Shown piece after piece: positions 24,105 through 33,097 of a stretch of DNA of 64,000 nt. Location: assembly GCF_024172095.1 (NCBI RefSeq), contig NZ_JAMZDX010000004.1:682001-746000 (forward strand), written 5' to 3'. The notes under the pieces were generated by a model. That model was not told the origin of the DNA. It searched no databases and saw nothing but the letters and a program-made list of their open reading frames with translations. Every line of letters begins with the position of its first letter. The first letter of the stretch is position 1. Made by a program: the position numbers and the translations under genes. This DNA is from Kitasatospora cinereorecta (GTDB taxonomy: Bacteria; Actinomycetota; Actinomycetes; Streptomycetales; Streptomycetaceae).

Positions 24105-25112
24105 TCAGGGGCGCCGGCGGGTTTCGACGCGGGCGGGGAGGGGCCAGCGGACGTCGTGGACCCAGCCGAGGAGCTCGGCGAGGCGGATGACGGCGGCCGT
24201 GGGGTCGATCTGGTGGCGGTCGACGCCGTGGCGGGCACAGGTCGGATCGGCGTGGTGCAGGTTGTGCCAGCTCTCGCCGAAGGAGAGCACGGCGAGCGGC
24301 CACAGGTTGGTCGCCCGGTCGTGACGGCGGGTCCGGAAGGGTCGCCGGCCGACCATGTGGCAAAGGGAGTTGACGCTCCATGTCACGTGCTGCAGCAGGG
24401 CGACGCGGACGAGTCCGGCCCACAGCAGTGCGGTCAGCGCGGCGTGCCAGGTGCCGCCGATCGCCCAGCCCGCACCGGCGGGGATGCCGAGGGACAGCAG
24501 GCACAGCCACGGGAAGGCCCGGGAGACCGCCCGCAGGTCCGGGTCGGCCAGCAGGTCGGGGGCGTAGCGGCTCGGCGGGGTGACATCGCGGCTGAAGAGC
24601 CAGCCGACATGGGCGTGCACCAGTCCGCGGAGCTCGCCGGCCACGGATGTGCCGAAGCGGTACGGGGAGTGCGGGTCGCCGGGCCGGTCGGTGAAGGCGT
24701 GGTGGCGCCGGTGGGTGGCGACCCAGCCGATCACATCCCCCTGGAAGCTCATCGACCCGGCGATCGCCATCGCGACCTTCATCGGGCGGGCGGCAGTGAA
24801 ACTGCCGTGTGTGAGACCGCGGTGGAAGCCCACGGTCACGCCCAGACCCGTCACCGCGTACAGGGCGACGGCGAGAGCGATGTCGGCGGGACCGATCAGA
24901 CTCCCCCACAGCAGCCATGCCGCGAGCGCCAGCGCAACGAAGGGAAACGCCACGACGACGGCTGTGAGCGCCGACCGCCACGCCGGAGCCCTCTCGTACG
25001 CGGCAGCACCGCCACGCGGGAAGGGCGAGACACCGTCGTAAGGGAGCGCGGCACGGCGCGCGAATCGGGCCCCGCGCTCGAGCGGTGGGTGTTCGGCGGC
25101 TTGCCCGGTCAT
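24105..25112 (-). CDS. Acyl-CoA/fatty-acid desaturase, 335 aa
   Basis: ATG at 25112 (MTGQAAEHPPLERGARFARR). The three His boxes of delta-9 type membrane desaturases are present: HRGLTH near residue 101, HRRHH near residue 137, and HNLHH near residue 280 in SFGESWHNLHHADPTCARHG. Four or more hydrophobic segments surround them (ALTAVVVAFPFVALALAAWL; IALAVALYAVTGLGVTVGFH; AFPWLCLLSLGIPAGAGWAI). It introduces a double bond in acyl chains using a di-iron site, adapting membrane fluidity. Standalone gene; its start is near a short G/C-rich stretch with no clear operator. Confidence 0.95.
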   Translation of the reverse strand: MTGQAAEHPPLERGARFARRAALPYDGVSPFPRGGAAAYERAPAWRSALTAVVVAFPFVALALAAWLLWGSLIGPADIALAVALYAVTGLGVTVGFHRGLTHGSFTAARPMKVAMAIAGSMSFQGDVIGWVATHRRHHAFTDRPGDPHSPYRFGTSVAGELRGLVHAHVGWLFSRDVTPPSRYAPDLLADPDLRAVSRAFPWLCLLSLGIPAGAGWAIGGTWHAALTALLWAGLVRVALLQHVTWSVNSLCHMVGRRPFRTRRHDRATNLWPLAVLSFGESWHNLHHADPTCARHGVDRHQIDPTAAVIRLAELLGWVHDVRWPLPARVETRRRP

Positions 25113-25353
25113 TTCCGACTCCTTCGCCGTCGTGGTGGTGAGCGGCGCGGCCGGGGGCTGGGGCAGCACATCACGGACCCCAGGTACGTGTCCGTATCCG
25201 CGCAGTCCCGCGCGGGCGAATCGCGCAGAAGGAGCCGGACCCAGGAAGCGTCCGCTCCGGGGAAAAGGCTTGGGGCGGATGCGCCGTCCCCACCCGGGCG
25301 GGGTGGGAACGGCTCTGGTGCGACGCCGGCGAGGCGAGGACATGCATCCGTGC

Positions 25354-25509
25354 CTACCAGTAGTGGCGGCGGCCGGCGACCTCGTGGCCGACCGAGCCCA
25401 TGATCAGCAGAGCGACGCCGATGAGGGCCAGGACGGCGCCGATGGTCCACAGGAAGGGAAGTCCGGCGACGAGTCCGATGAGGAGGAGGATGACTCCGAG
25501 GATGATCAT
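25354..25509 (-). CDS. DUF6131 small membrane protein, 51 aa
   Basis: Reverse strand ORF from ATG 25509: MIILGVILLLIGLVAGLPFL, then WTIGAVLALIGVALLIMGSV and GHEVAGRRHYW. Two hydrophobic helices end with a conserved GR/RRHYW tail. A paralogue with the same layout is encoded at 40839 (ends GGRRHYY). DUF6131 proteins are common in actinobacteria and have no known function. Confidence 0.88.
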   Translation of the reverse strand: MIILGVILLLIGLVAGLPFLWTIGAVLALIGVALLIMGSVGHEVAGRRHYW

Positions 25510-25788
25510 TTTGTGCTCCGTGTTCTGCCCCCCGGTGTGATCCTCCGTCCTGACCTGCGACGGAGAATGTGCTGCGTCCCTTTTCCGGGTCCGGGCGGGA
25601 ATCTTTTCCTTTCCTTTCGGTATACGGTCGACGCCGCCTACTCCCGCGTCTGATCCGAAGTGGCTGTTTCAATCTTCGGTCGACGCGCCGTTCGCCCCCG
25701 TGTCCGATGCGAGGGCCTAGGAACAGATCAGGACTGGTCGGGCTGCCGCAGCAGGTCTGCAGTCGGAGGGGTGTGTCAGAGTCTGCGC

Positions 25789-26706
25789 ATGCTCGAGATC
25801 GTGGTGAAGACGGAGAAGTGGGAGCGGCACGTCCGTGTGTCCGCCGAGGAGCTGGCTGGGTTGGTCCGGCGAATCGGTGGTGACGGTGACCTGTTCCTGG
25901 TGGTCCAGCGGATACCCGACCTGCCTGACGTCTTCGCCCAGGTCTGGCACAAGGCCGGTGGTGACTACACGCTGGAGTACCGCGACGGTGCCGCTGACCG
26001 GCACTTCCAGGCGATGGCCGACGGGCCTGAGGTCGTGATTGCGGCGATGGCCGGCTGGGCCCGCCAGGAGCCCCGATGGGACGGTGGTCTGAATTGGTCG
26101 CTGCTGGACATGGGCCCCGCCCGGGAGGTGCCGCCGCTCGACCTCGACGAAGACGAGCGCGTGGAGTTGGAGAAGCGCGTCCGCGAGGTGCTGGTCGGCG
26201 GCTACGCCTCGCGCGCCGAACTGGCCGAACTGGCCGAGGAGTACCTTGTCACCAAGGACCGCCGGCCCGTCTCCCGCGAGCAGGCGGAGGTGCTGGCCGA
26301 CCGGTTGTGGCTGGAGCGGGTCGCGGAGCAAGCCGCATGGCAGGGCGAGACCGACCCTGAGCGGCTCACCCGCGCGTTCACCGCCCTGCAGAAGGCTGGT
26401 ATCACCGCCCGCGAGAACTTCACCTGTTGCCGTAGCTGCGGCCAGTCCGAGATCGGCGGCGAAGGCGGGCCCAACGCCCGTGGCTTCGTCTATTTCCACA
26501 CCCAGTGCACGGACTCCGCCGCAGCCGGCCACGGACTGATGCTCCTCTACGGCGGCTTCGACGACTCGTCCGAGACCACTGCAGCCATCGGCCACGAGGT
26601 CGTGGCCGCCCTCGAAGCAGCCGGCCTCCGCACCGAGTGGGATCACGACCCCCACCGGGCCATCACCGTCACCGCCCTGGACTGGCGCCGCCGCCTGGTG
26701 GGCTAG
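25789..26706 (+). CDS. DUF6891-like protein, 305 aa
   Basis: ATG at 25789 (MLEIVVKTEKWERHVRVSAE). Two parts: an N-terminal alpha/beta region (residues 1-105) and a C-terminal domain (about 110-305) with the Cys motif NFTCCRSCGQSEIG, FVYFHTQCTD, then MLLYGGFDDSSETTAAIGHE and WDHDPHRAITVTALDWRRRL. This order fits the DUF6891 family, found in many actinobacteria; the assignment is from memory. No known function. Standalone. Confidence 0.75.
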   Translation: MLEIVVKTEKWERHVRVSAEELAGLVRRIGGDGDLFLVVQRIPDLPDVFAQVWHKAGGDYTLEYRDGAADRHFQAMADGPEVVIAAMAGWARQEPRWDGGLNWSLLDMGPAREVPPLDLDEDERVELEKRVREVLVGGYASRAELAELAEEYLVTKDRRPVSREQAEVLADRLWLERVAEQAAWQGETDPERLTRAFTALQKAGITARENFTCCRSCGQSEIGGEGGPNARGFVYFHTQCTDSAAAGHGLMLLYGGFDDSSETTAAIGHEVVAALEAAGLRTEWDHDPHRAITVTALDWRRRLVG

Positions 26707-26722
26707 GGACCAACGTCAAGGA

Positions 26723-26803
26723 TCACTCCCCCATGAGGAGTGAGGCGAGGGTGACGGCCGCCTGATAGCACTCGGCCGTTTTCTCGTATCGCGTTGCGAG
26801 GCC
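26723..26803 (-). pseudogene. IS5-type transposase C-terminal remnant
   Basis: The minus strand encodes GLATRYEKTAECYQAAVTLA SLLMGE then TGA. This is the usual C-terminal tail of IS4/IS5-family (DDE) transposases, where R(Y/F)(E/D)KTA..Y.A.. ends the protein. Nothing of the catalytic part remains to the right, so it is a scar of an old insertion. Confidence 0.7.
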
Positions 26804-26916
26804 AAGCCGCTGCTGGGGCCGCTACGCGGGAAGGCTTCAATCATTGCGCTGAGCACGCGGTGGTGGGCTGCCTGCCGCGCCGGGCCCTGAACCCTGGTGA
26901 TCTCGGGTCACTCCGC

Positions 26917-27516
26917 TCACTCCGCGCGGTGGGGCCGGTGGGAGGCGACGCGCAAGGTGGCGCGAGCGGGGAGATGCTCCCATCCGGTGCTCTGGCGGGC
27001 GCGTTGCACAGTGCTTTCCAGGGCGTGGTGCACGTCGCGGGGGCGGGCGTCCGGATCGAGGGTGACGTCGAACGTGGCATGGGGCTGCCGGGCGTGACCG
27101 ATCAGGCGGGTGCGAGCCTCGTTGACGCCGGGGAGCCGGGCGGTGTCTGCGGCCAGGGCGTCGCTGAGGGCGCCGTCGTAGAGTCCCACACCGTCCACGG
27201 GCGGGTTGCCGACCGGCAGGCGTCCGGGGTGCCGGTGGCGCAGCTGTGCCAGGAGCCACCACAGGGCGAGGGCGATGAGGATGGCAAGAGCGGCGATGAC
27301 GGTCGGCCACCACCAGTCCTCGCCTGTCCAGCGGGTGCGGTCATGGGCCGGCAGAAGCGTGTCGTGCGGGCTGGTGAGGGGCCAGCCTGCGGGCGGTGCG
27401 AGGCCCCAGCGCCGGTAGAGGTCCAACCCGCCGGTCAGCACCAGCAGGCCGCCGCCCAGCAGGACCAGTCCGGCGATGGTCAGCAGGGTTCGGTTGAGGA
27501 CGGAGTGAGAGTTCAT
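26917..27516 (-). CDS. amaP: Alkaline-shock membrane anchor AmaP-like protein, 199 aa
   Basis: Starts MNSHSVLNRTLLTIAGLVLL (first membrane helix), then a second helix (VIAALAILIALALWWLLAQL) near residue 80, then a soluble C-terminal part (DALAADTARLPGVNEARTRL; HATFDVTLDPDARPRDVHHA). This matches AmaP, which in Gram-positive bacteria anchors Asp23 to the membrane. It is last in the minus-strand cluster starting at 29405. Confidence 0.85.
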   Translation of the reverse strand: MNSHSVLNRTLLTIAGLVLLGGGLLVLTGGLDLYRRWGLAPPAGWPLTSPHDTLLPAHDRTRWTGEDWWWPTVIAALAILIALALWWLLAQLRHRHPGRLPVGNPPVDGVGLYDGALSDALAADTARLPGVNEARTRLIGHARQPHATFDVTLDPDARPRDVHHALESTVQRARQSTGWEHLPARATLRVASHRPHRAE

Positions 27517-27567
27517 CAGATCTGCTCCTGAGGCGGTCGGCCCTCGGTCGCCGTCGCAGCGGCGCGG

Positions 27568-28224
27568 TCATGGGCGCCGGCGGGCACGGACGGTGAGACG
27601 GGGGACCTGGGCGAGGCCGAGGGTGTCAAGCTGCGCTGTCAGTGCTTCGGTCACCTCTGTGCGCACGGTCTCCAGGTCGCGGAAGGTGATCTGCGCGCGG
27701 GCGTTGATCCGGCGCCGCCGCACCCTGATGTCGGCGTGGGAGACCCCCGGAACGCGCAGGGCGGTGTCGCGCAGCAGTCGTGCAGCGCCGTCGCGGTCGA
27801 GGACGGCCTGCGGTGTGTCCGCGTTGTCGGGGGCGGCCATGGGCAGGAGGTGCCAGCAGCCGGGAGTGAGCGCCAGGATGATCAGCCACAGGCCGAGGGC
27901 AGCGGCCACTGCCGCGCCGGTGATGACCCACGGGTCGTCGATCGGCCGGGTGGCGAGTTCGTCGGCGAGGGTTTTGCGCCAGGCGGCGGCGGTGTGGCCG
28001 GTGCGTACTCGGACCACGTCGAACAGCATGAACCCGCAGGCTGCCAGGATGACGAAGGCCAGGATCGCGGCGGGAACCCTTCGCTCGGACCACCAGCGTG
28101 ACGCCGTACGGCCGGGCTCGGTGTGGGCCGCGGGTGTGCCGGCCGGGCTGCTTTCGGGCGGACCGCCCTGCGCGGTGGCGGATTCGGGGTCCGGGTCGGA
28201 GACGGCCGGGTTCTGATGTGTCAT
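27568..28224 (-). CDS. DUF6286-family membrane protein, 218 aa
   Basis: ATG at 28224. A hydrophilic Pro/Glu N-terminus, two membrane helices (VPAAILAFVILAACGFMLFD; WVITGAAVAAALGLWLIILA), then a soluble part (RVPGVSHADIRVRRRRINAR; AQITFRDLETVRTEVTEALT). The layout, two helices plus a ferredoxin-like cytosolic domain, is that of DUF6286 in actinobacterial Asp23/AmaP clusters. 51 bp before the AmaP gene. Confidence 0.8.
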   Translation of the reverse strand: MTHQNPAVSDPDPESATAQGGPPESSPAGTPAAHTEPGRTASRWWSERRVPAAILAFVILAACGFMLFDVVRVRTGHTAAAWRKTLADELATRPIDDPWVITGAAVAAALGLWLIILALTPGCWHLLPMAAPDNADTPQAVLDRDGAARLLRDTALRVPGVSHADIRVRRRRINARAQITFRDLETVRTEVTEALTAQLDTLGLAQVPRLTVRARRRP

Positions 28225-28313
28225 GCCGGCTCTCCCTGAGATCTGGGGCGGCGGGCGGGGCGGCTCCTCGCGGTGGTCCGCGGGGAGGGGCCTGCCGGGG
28301 CGTGCGCTGCTGG

Positions 28314-28664
28314 TCAATGGACGCGGCCGCCGCTGCCCTCGGGGCGCAGGTGGCGGATCGCGAGGGCGACCTCGGTGACCTCGAGTCCGGTCAGGTGGCC
28401 CACGCGTTGGGTCACCTGTCGTTGCAGTTCGCGGGCGGCTGCGGCGAGGTCGATCGGGTAGGGCAGCTCGACGGCCAGCCGAATGCGGGCGGAGCCGCCG
28501 TGGACGTGCGCCGACGCGTCGGGAGTCGGCGGTGCGGGCCGCCTGGGGCGGTAGGGCTGTGCGAGGAGGGCCTCGCGGCCCGCCCGCGCGGCGATCCTGG
28601 CCACCACGCGGTCCGGGATGACGGTCGCGCCGCGCCGGCTCGGCTCGACGGGTTGCGGGGTCAT
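28314..28664 (-). CDS. Asp23/Gls24-like envelope stress protein, 116 aa
   Basis: MTPQPVEPSRRGATVIPDRV, then SARIRLAVELPYPIDLAAAA and VTQRVGHLTGLEVTEVALAI. The strand-helix-strand order, ending in a V.EV.(L/V)AI pattern, is that of short Asp23-family proteins that follow the full-length one. The upstream gene's stop overlaps its start by 4 bases. Confidence 0.75.
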   Translation of the reverse strand: MTPQPVEPSRRGATVIPDRVVARIAARAGREALLAQPYRPRRPAPPTPDASAHVHGGSARIRLAVELPYPIDLAAAARELQRQVTQRVGHLTGLEVTEVALAIRHLRPEGSGGRVH

Positions 28665-28846
28665 CGGCGCCGGTCCTCGGATCGGGGTCGGCGCCAGTCC
28701 CTGAGGTCCTCGCCCTCCGCGAGGAGTCCGATGACGAGTCCGACCACGCCGAGGACGAGGACCAGGAGGAAGGCCCAGAAGCCACCGAAGTATCCGGCGA
28801 ATCCCAGTGCCATTCCCGCGAGCAGACCGAGTGCGGCTGTGCTCAT
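28661..28846 (-). CDS. DUF2273-like small membrane protein, 61 aa
   Basis: MSTAALGLLAGMALGFAGYF, GGFWAFLLVLVLGVVGLVIG, then a charged tail (EGEDLRDWRRPRSEDRRR). Two membrane helices separated by a Gly-Gly turn, as in small membrane proteins coded between Asp23 genes (DUF2273-type). ATGA overlap with the next gene. Confidence 0.8.
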   Translation of the reverse strand: MSTAALGLLAGMALGFAGYFGGFWAFLLVLVLGVVGLVIGLLAEGEDLRDWRRPRSEDRRR

Positions 28847-28934
28847 CTCACATGCTCCTTGTTCGGGTCGCCTGGGTCGCCGGAATCACCCGGCTGGATC
28901 CGGAAAGCGACGGCGAGGGCTGGGCGGCTGCCGG

Positions 28935-29405
28935 TCAGCTGACGCGGCTCTCGGTGTCGTCCTCCTCGTCGGGGAGGTGGACGTCGTCGACGGCGATGTT
29001 CACCTCTACGACCTCCAGGCCGGTCATGCGTTCCACGGCCGAGATGACGCTGACACGCACGTCGCCCGCCAGGTCGGTGATGGGGACGCCGTACTCGACG
29101 ACGACCACGAGGTCGACGGCGGCCTGGCGCTCTCCCACCTCGACCTTCACTCCGCCCCTGACGCTGGCCCGTCCTCCGCCCGGGACGCGTTCACGTACCG
29201 CGCCCAGGGTGCGGGACATCCCGGCTCCCAGGGCGTGGATACCGGGAACGTCCCGAGCGGCGGTTCCCGCGATCTTCTCCACGACGCCGTCCGCGATGGT
29301 CGTCCTCCCCCGATCCTCGGGCGCCCTGTCCGCGCCGCGTCCTTGCAGGCCTTCGTCTGCCGGGCGCCCGTCGTCCTGTGGGTAGCTGCTGGACGTGTCC
29401 GTCAT
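28935..29405 (-). CDS. Asp23/Gls24 envelope stress protein, 156 aa
   Basis: ATG at 29405. A hydrophilic N-terminal 45 residues precede the domain: TTIADGVVEKIAGTAARDVP, GIHALGAGMSRTLGAVRERV, then KVEVGERQAAVDLVVVVEYG, VRVSVISAVERMTGLEVVEV and NIAVDDVHLPDEEDD. This is the classic Asp23 (alkaline shock) domain. First gene of the minus-strand cluster and 150 bp from the divergent sigma factor. Confidence 0.94.
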   Translation of the reverse strand: MTDTSSSYPQDDGRPADEGLQGRGADRAPEDRGRTTIADGVVEKIAGTAARDVPGIHALGAGMSRTLGAVRERVPGGGRASVRGGVKVEVGERQAAVDLVVVVEYGVPITDLAGDVRVSVISAVERMTGLEVVEVNIAVDDVHLPDEEDDTESRVS

Positions 29406-29555
29406 GGCAGGCCTCCTTGACCTCGCCCGGTGGGGACCCGGCCGGGCCCGCCGAATGGTTGGACGCTGCCCGCACGAAATGCTCACGCGGTTGGCATGAC
29501 TGTTCGCGCGCAGGACAGACGGAGGGATGAGGGGGCCCGGCAACCGGACGGCAAG

Positions 29556-30239
29556 ATGAGCACGGCAGAAGCCCACACCACCGAGAGCGTCCGCGAGCGA
29601 CCCCCTCGGCCCCACCCCCGCCGCGAGCGGACTATCGCGTCCGCGCCTCGGCACTTCCCGTACCCACCCGCTGCGGGCCGCCCGGACCGCACCGGCCCGC
29701 TCAGCGACCGGCTCCTCGCGGTCCGGGCGGCGGAAGGCGATGAGGATGCGTTCGCCGTCCTGGTGGGACGCCACAGCACTGCGCTCCTCGTGGTCGCCCG
29801 GCACCTGACCGGCAATCGGCAGGACGCCGAGGACATTGTCCAGGAGTCCCTGCTGAGTGCGTGGCGGCGACTGCCGGACTTCCGGGGGGACGCCACATTC
29901 GGGACCTGGCTCTACCGCATCGTCATCAACCGCTGCCTCAGCTTCCTGCGCAGCCGCCCCGTGCCCCCCGTCCCCCTCGACCTTCGGCCCGAACCCGCGG
30001 CCTCCCCGGCGCGCGGAGCGCCGGAGCGGGCCGCCGAGGTCCACGCCGCAGCATGTGCTCTCGCTCGCGCACTGGGCGGCATCAGGCCGGACCAGCGCTC
30101 CTGCTGGATCATGCGCGAGCTGCACGGCATGCACTACGGCGAGATCGCACGAACGCTCGGTGTCAGCGAACAGACGGTGCGCGGCAGGCTGTTCCGCGCA
30201 CGCCGGTCCCTGGCGGAGGCGATGGATCCATGGCGCTGA
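29556..30239 (+). CDS. ECF RNA polymerase sigma factor, 227 aa
   Basis: Start ATG at 29556 (MSTAEAHTTESVRE); an in-frame ATG at 29496 is an alternative. Region 2: DEDAFAVLVGRHSTALLVVA, RHLTGNRQDAEDIVQESLLS, TWLYRIVINRCLSFLR. Region 4: RSCWIMRELHGMHYGEIART, LGVSEQTVRGRLFRARRSLA. No C-terminal extension. Divergent from the Asp23 cluster, which it may transcribe. No anti-sigma gene is adjacent; the neighbour downstream is a DUF4235 gene on the opposite strand. About 260 bases after it show no gene. Confidence 0.94.
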   Translation: MSTAEAHTTESVRERPPRPHPRRERTIASAPRHFPYPPAAGRPDRTGPLSDRLLAVRAAEGDEDAFAVLVGRHSTALLVVARHLTGNRQDAEDIVQESLLSAWRRLPDFRGDATFGTWLYRIVINRCLSFLRSRPVPPVPLDLRPEPAASPARGAPERAAEVHAAACALARALGGIRPDQRSCWIMRELHGMHYGEIARTLGVSEQTVRGRLFRARRSLAEAMDPWR

Positions 30240-30500
30240 ACCATCGGCCGTCCCGCGCCGGCGCCCGGCGGGAGTGTCTCGCTCACGCTGGACCACGCTG
30301 GGCATGGTCGACGAGACCCGCTCCGGGGATGTCCACGTTTCTGCCCGTGGTTTCCGCGTGCGCGGGCGAGGGGCCGACCGGGACGGCCGGGCCGGCCGCA
30401 CGCGGCGGCGAGCCACGCCACTGGCACGGACATGCAGGTGTGCACCCGAACTGTCGCAGAGCGGTGCTCTGCGACAGGGCTCCCGCTCGGTCGGCGGGTG

Positions 30501-30761
30501 TCAGTCGGGCCAGATTCCGGTGAGGCGGCGGGTCCCGGCCGCGCCGCCGCGGTCGATCGCGGCTTTGACCAGGGCGAAGACCGCTCCTTGCAGGGCAGCG
30601 GCCAGGAGTACCTCTCTCCAGGTACGGTCCCGGTCCGTGACTCGGGGCGCGTCGTCCTCGTGGCCGAGGAGCGCCCACAGGCGCCTGAAGACGGCGCCAG
30701 CGACGAGGCCGCCCAGGGCCCCGAACAGCAGACCCAACGGCTTGTAGAGGATCTTGACCAT
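30501..30761 (-). CDS. DUF4235 membrane protein, 86 aa
   Basis: MVKILYKPLGLLFGALGGLV is the DUF4235 start, with a membrane helix, followed by AGAVFRRLWALLGHEDDAPR, then LAAALQGAVFALVKAAIDRG (second helix) and GTRRLTGIWPD. Small proteins of this family are widespread in actinobacteria; function unknown. ATG at 30761 is preceded by AGGAGAGCG, a good ribosome-binding site. Confidence 0.92.
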   Translation of the reverse strand: MVKILYKPLGLLFGALGGLVAGAVFRRLWALLGHEDDAPRVTDRDRTWREVLLAAALQGAVFALVKAAIDRGGAAGTRRLTGIWPD

Positions 30762-31147
30762 CGCGCTCTCCTCGCTGGACGTGGCACTTCACGGCAGGGC
30801 GGTCGTTGTGCGTCTGCCCGTACCGGGCACAGCCAATCCGCCGAACGGACCCGCCCCGAGGGACACGGCGAAGTCCGCCGACGAAGAGAGACGAAGAGTC
30901 TCGCGAGCGGTACGCGGAACGGCGGAACGGAAGCACCGACACCCCAGGACGTCCGGGCCGAATCCGAGGACGGGGACGACGAGGGGGCACCGCCGGCCGA
31001 CGGCACTCGGGCCGCCGACGCGGAGCGGCCTGCCCGGTGCGGCGAGAGGTCGAGGGGCTGTGCCGGGTGTGGTCGGCCGCTCGGCGTACAGACGCAGAGC
31101 GGGCCGCCCCACACCGTGGCGCATGCTCCGAACGAGGGGACGTGGTC
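30762..31147. other. Intergenic gap, 386 bp
   Basis: Separates the starts of two divergent genes. No supported gene; frames open here have high Arg/Pro content with no family match. Presumably holds two promoters, which I could not locate. Confidence 0.4.
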
Positions 31148-31864
31148 ATGACGCGAAGTCGCCTGGAGTCCCGGCTCCGGCATCCGCGGCACGAGCGCCG
31201 CGGGGAGGCCCGGCTGCCCGCGGTCGCGGCCACGCTGACGGCGATCCTGCTCTACGTGGCGCTACCCGAACAGCTCCTGATCGCGCCGCGATACCTGCTT
31301 CCGGCACTCGAGGTGCTGCTGCTCGTCCCGCTGATCGCCGTCAACCCCCGGCGACTGACCCGCCAGACCCGTCTGTCCCGCGCCGGTTCGCTCACCCTCG
31401 TGGCACTGATCGGAGCCGGCAACCTCACCGCACTCGGCATGCTCATCCACCAACTCGTCTCGTCCCAGGTCAAGGACGGCAGCCAACTGCTGGTCGCGGC
31501 CCTGCAGGTCTGGCTCACCGACATCATCGTCTTCGGGCTGGCCTTCTGGGAACTCGACCGCGGCGGCCCCGTCACCCGAACCCAGGCACCACGCGCCGAG
31601 CTCCCGCTCGCGGACTTCCGCTTCTCCCAGGACGAGAACGACGACGCCGTCCAGGAGGTCTCCGACGGCGCGAGCGGATCGGCGGACTGGGTGCCCACCC
31701 TGCCCGACTACCTCTACGTCTCGGTCACCAACTCGACCGCGTTCAGCCCGACCGACACCATGCCGCTCTCCACGCGCGCCAAACTGCTCATGAGCATCGA
31801 GAGCATCGCCGCCCTGCTGACCTCACTGCTGGTCATCGCCCGCGCGGTCGGCGTCCTGCGCTGA
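31148..31864 (+). CDS. DUF1345-like membrane protein, 238 aa
   Basis: ATG at 31148 (MTRSRLESRLRHPRHE). Four or five membrane segments: LPAVAATLTAILLYVALPEQ, YLLPALEVLLLVPLIAVNPR, SLTLVALIGAGNLTALGMLI, LLVAALQVWLTDIIVFGLAF, and SIAALLTSLLVIARAVGVLR. The conserved element STAFSPTDTMPLSTRAKLLM before the last helix is typical of DUF1345-like proteins with ion-channel-like architecture. Family assignment is moderate. Convergent with the ABC transporter ATPase. Confidence 0.7.
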   Translation: MTRSRLESRLRHPRHERRGEARLPAVAATLTAILLYVALPEQLLIAPRYLLPALEVLLLVPLIAVNPRRLTRQTRLSRAGSLTLVALIGAGNLTALGMLIHQLVSSQVKDGSQLLVAALQVWLTDIIVFGLAFWELDRGGPVTRTQAPRAELPLADFRFSQDENDDAVQEVSDGASGSADWVPTLPDYLYVSVTNSTAFSPTDTMPLSTRAKLLMSIESIAALLTSLLVIARAVGVLR

Positions 31865-31876
31865 ACCCGCTCCCGG

Positions 31877-33064
31877 TCAGTACTCGGCGCGCTCGGGATG
31901 GGTGAGGTTGGCGCCGGTTGCGGGGTCGAAGACGTGGATGCGGGAGGTGTCGATCCACAGGTCCATCGGGCTGCCTTCGGCCGCGCGGGTGGCGGGGTCG
32001 AGGCGCGCGACGATCCGGTGGCCCCGCATGCCGGTGTCGGCGAGCCCGGAGTCGGCGGCGAGTTCGGCGAGTTCGGTGATGCCTGCGGGGCCGCCCTCCT
32101 GCGTGAAGTGGACGTAGACGTCGGACCCGACCGATTCCCGGACGTCGACGGTGGCGGTGCAGGCCTGGCCGGTGCGCCGCTCGCCGACGAGGGCGGCGTC
32201 CTCGAAGTCCTCGGGCCGGATGCCGACGATGAGCTCCCGGGGGGCGTCCTGCCGCTCCAGCAGTCGGCGCAGGCGGTCGTCGACGGCGAGATCGCCGAGC
32301 GAGGTGCGCAGGGCGTTCTGTTCGAGGGTGGCGCCGAGGAAGTTCATCCCCGGCGATCCGATGAATCCGGCGACGAAGAGGTTGACGGGGGCGTCGTAGA
32401 GGTGCTGGGGCGTGCCGACCTGCTGGACGAGCCCGCCGCGCATGACCACGACCCGGTCGCCGAGGGTCATCGCCTCGACCTGGTCGTGGGTCACGTAGAC
32501 CGTGGTGGTGCCGAGCCGGCGCTGCAGGGCTGCGATCTGGGTGCGCATCTGGACGCGGAGTTTCGCGTCGAGGTTGGAGAGCGGCTCGTCCATGAGGAAG
32601 GCCTTGGGATCGCGCACGATGGCCCGACCCATCGCGACGCGCTGGCGCTGGCCACCGGAGAGGTTGGCGGGCTTGCGGTCGAGGTGCTGGGTGAGGTCGA
32701 GGATGCGAGCGGCCTCCTCCACCTTGGTCCTGATGACGGCCTTGTCGACCTTCGCCAGCCGCAGTGCGAAGCCCATGTTGTCGCGGACGTTCATGTGCGG
32801 GTAGAGCGCGTAGCTCTGGAAGACCATGGCGATGTCGCGGTCTTTGGGCGCCCGGTCGTTGACCACCCGGCCGTCGATCCTCAGGGTCCCCTCCGTGATG
32901 TCCTCCAGTCCCGCGATCATGTTGAGGGTGGTGGACTTGCCGCAGCCGGAGGGGCCGACCAGGATGACGAACTCCCCGTCGGCGATGGTGAGGTTGAAGT
33001 CTCTGACGGCGAGTGCGCCGTCCGGGTAGCGCTTGGTGATGCCGTCGAGGACGATCTCGGCCAC
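31877..33064 (-). CDS. Carbohydrate ABC transporter ATP-binding protein, 395 aa
   Basis: MAEIVLDGITKRYPDGALAV start. Walker A GPSGCGKST (about residue 38), Q-loop VFQSYALYPHM, signature LSGGQRQRVAMGRAI, Walker B KAFLMDEPLSNLDAKL, His switch VTHDQ. The C-terminal third is a TOBE-type regulatory domain (RPEDFEDAALVGERRTGQAC; VGSDVYVHFTQEGG). The layout is UgpC/MsiK/MalK type. Its substrate is set by the upstream binding protein; the ATPase may also serve other transporters. Last gene of the operon. Confidence 0.95.
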   Translation of the reverse strand: MAEIVLDGITKRYPDGALAVRDFNLTIADGEFVILVGPSGCGKSTTLNMIAGLEDITEGTLRIDGRVVNDRAPKDRDIAMVFQSYALYPHMNVRDNMGFALRLAKVDKAVIRTKVEEAARILDLTQHLDRKPANLSGGQRQRVAMGRAIVRDPKAFLMDEPLSNLDAKLRVQMRTQIAALQRRLGTTTVYVTHDQVEAMTLGDRVVVMRGGLVQQVGTPQHLYDAPVNLFVAGFIGSPGMNFLGATLEQNALRTSLGDLAVDDRLRRLLERQDAPRELIVGIRPEDFEDAALVGERRTGQACTATVDVRESVGSDVYVHFTQEGGPAGITELAELAADSGLADTGMRGHRIVARLDPATRAAEGSPMDLWIDTSRIHVFDPATGANLTHPERAEY

Positions 33065-33097
33065 GGTCTGCCTTCCTGTCCCGCCCGGCGGGCGGGC

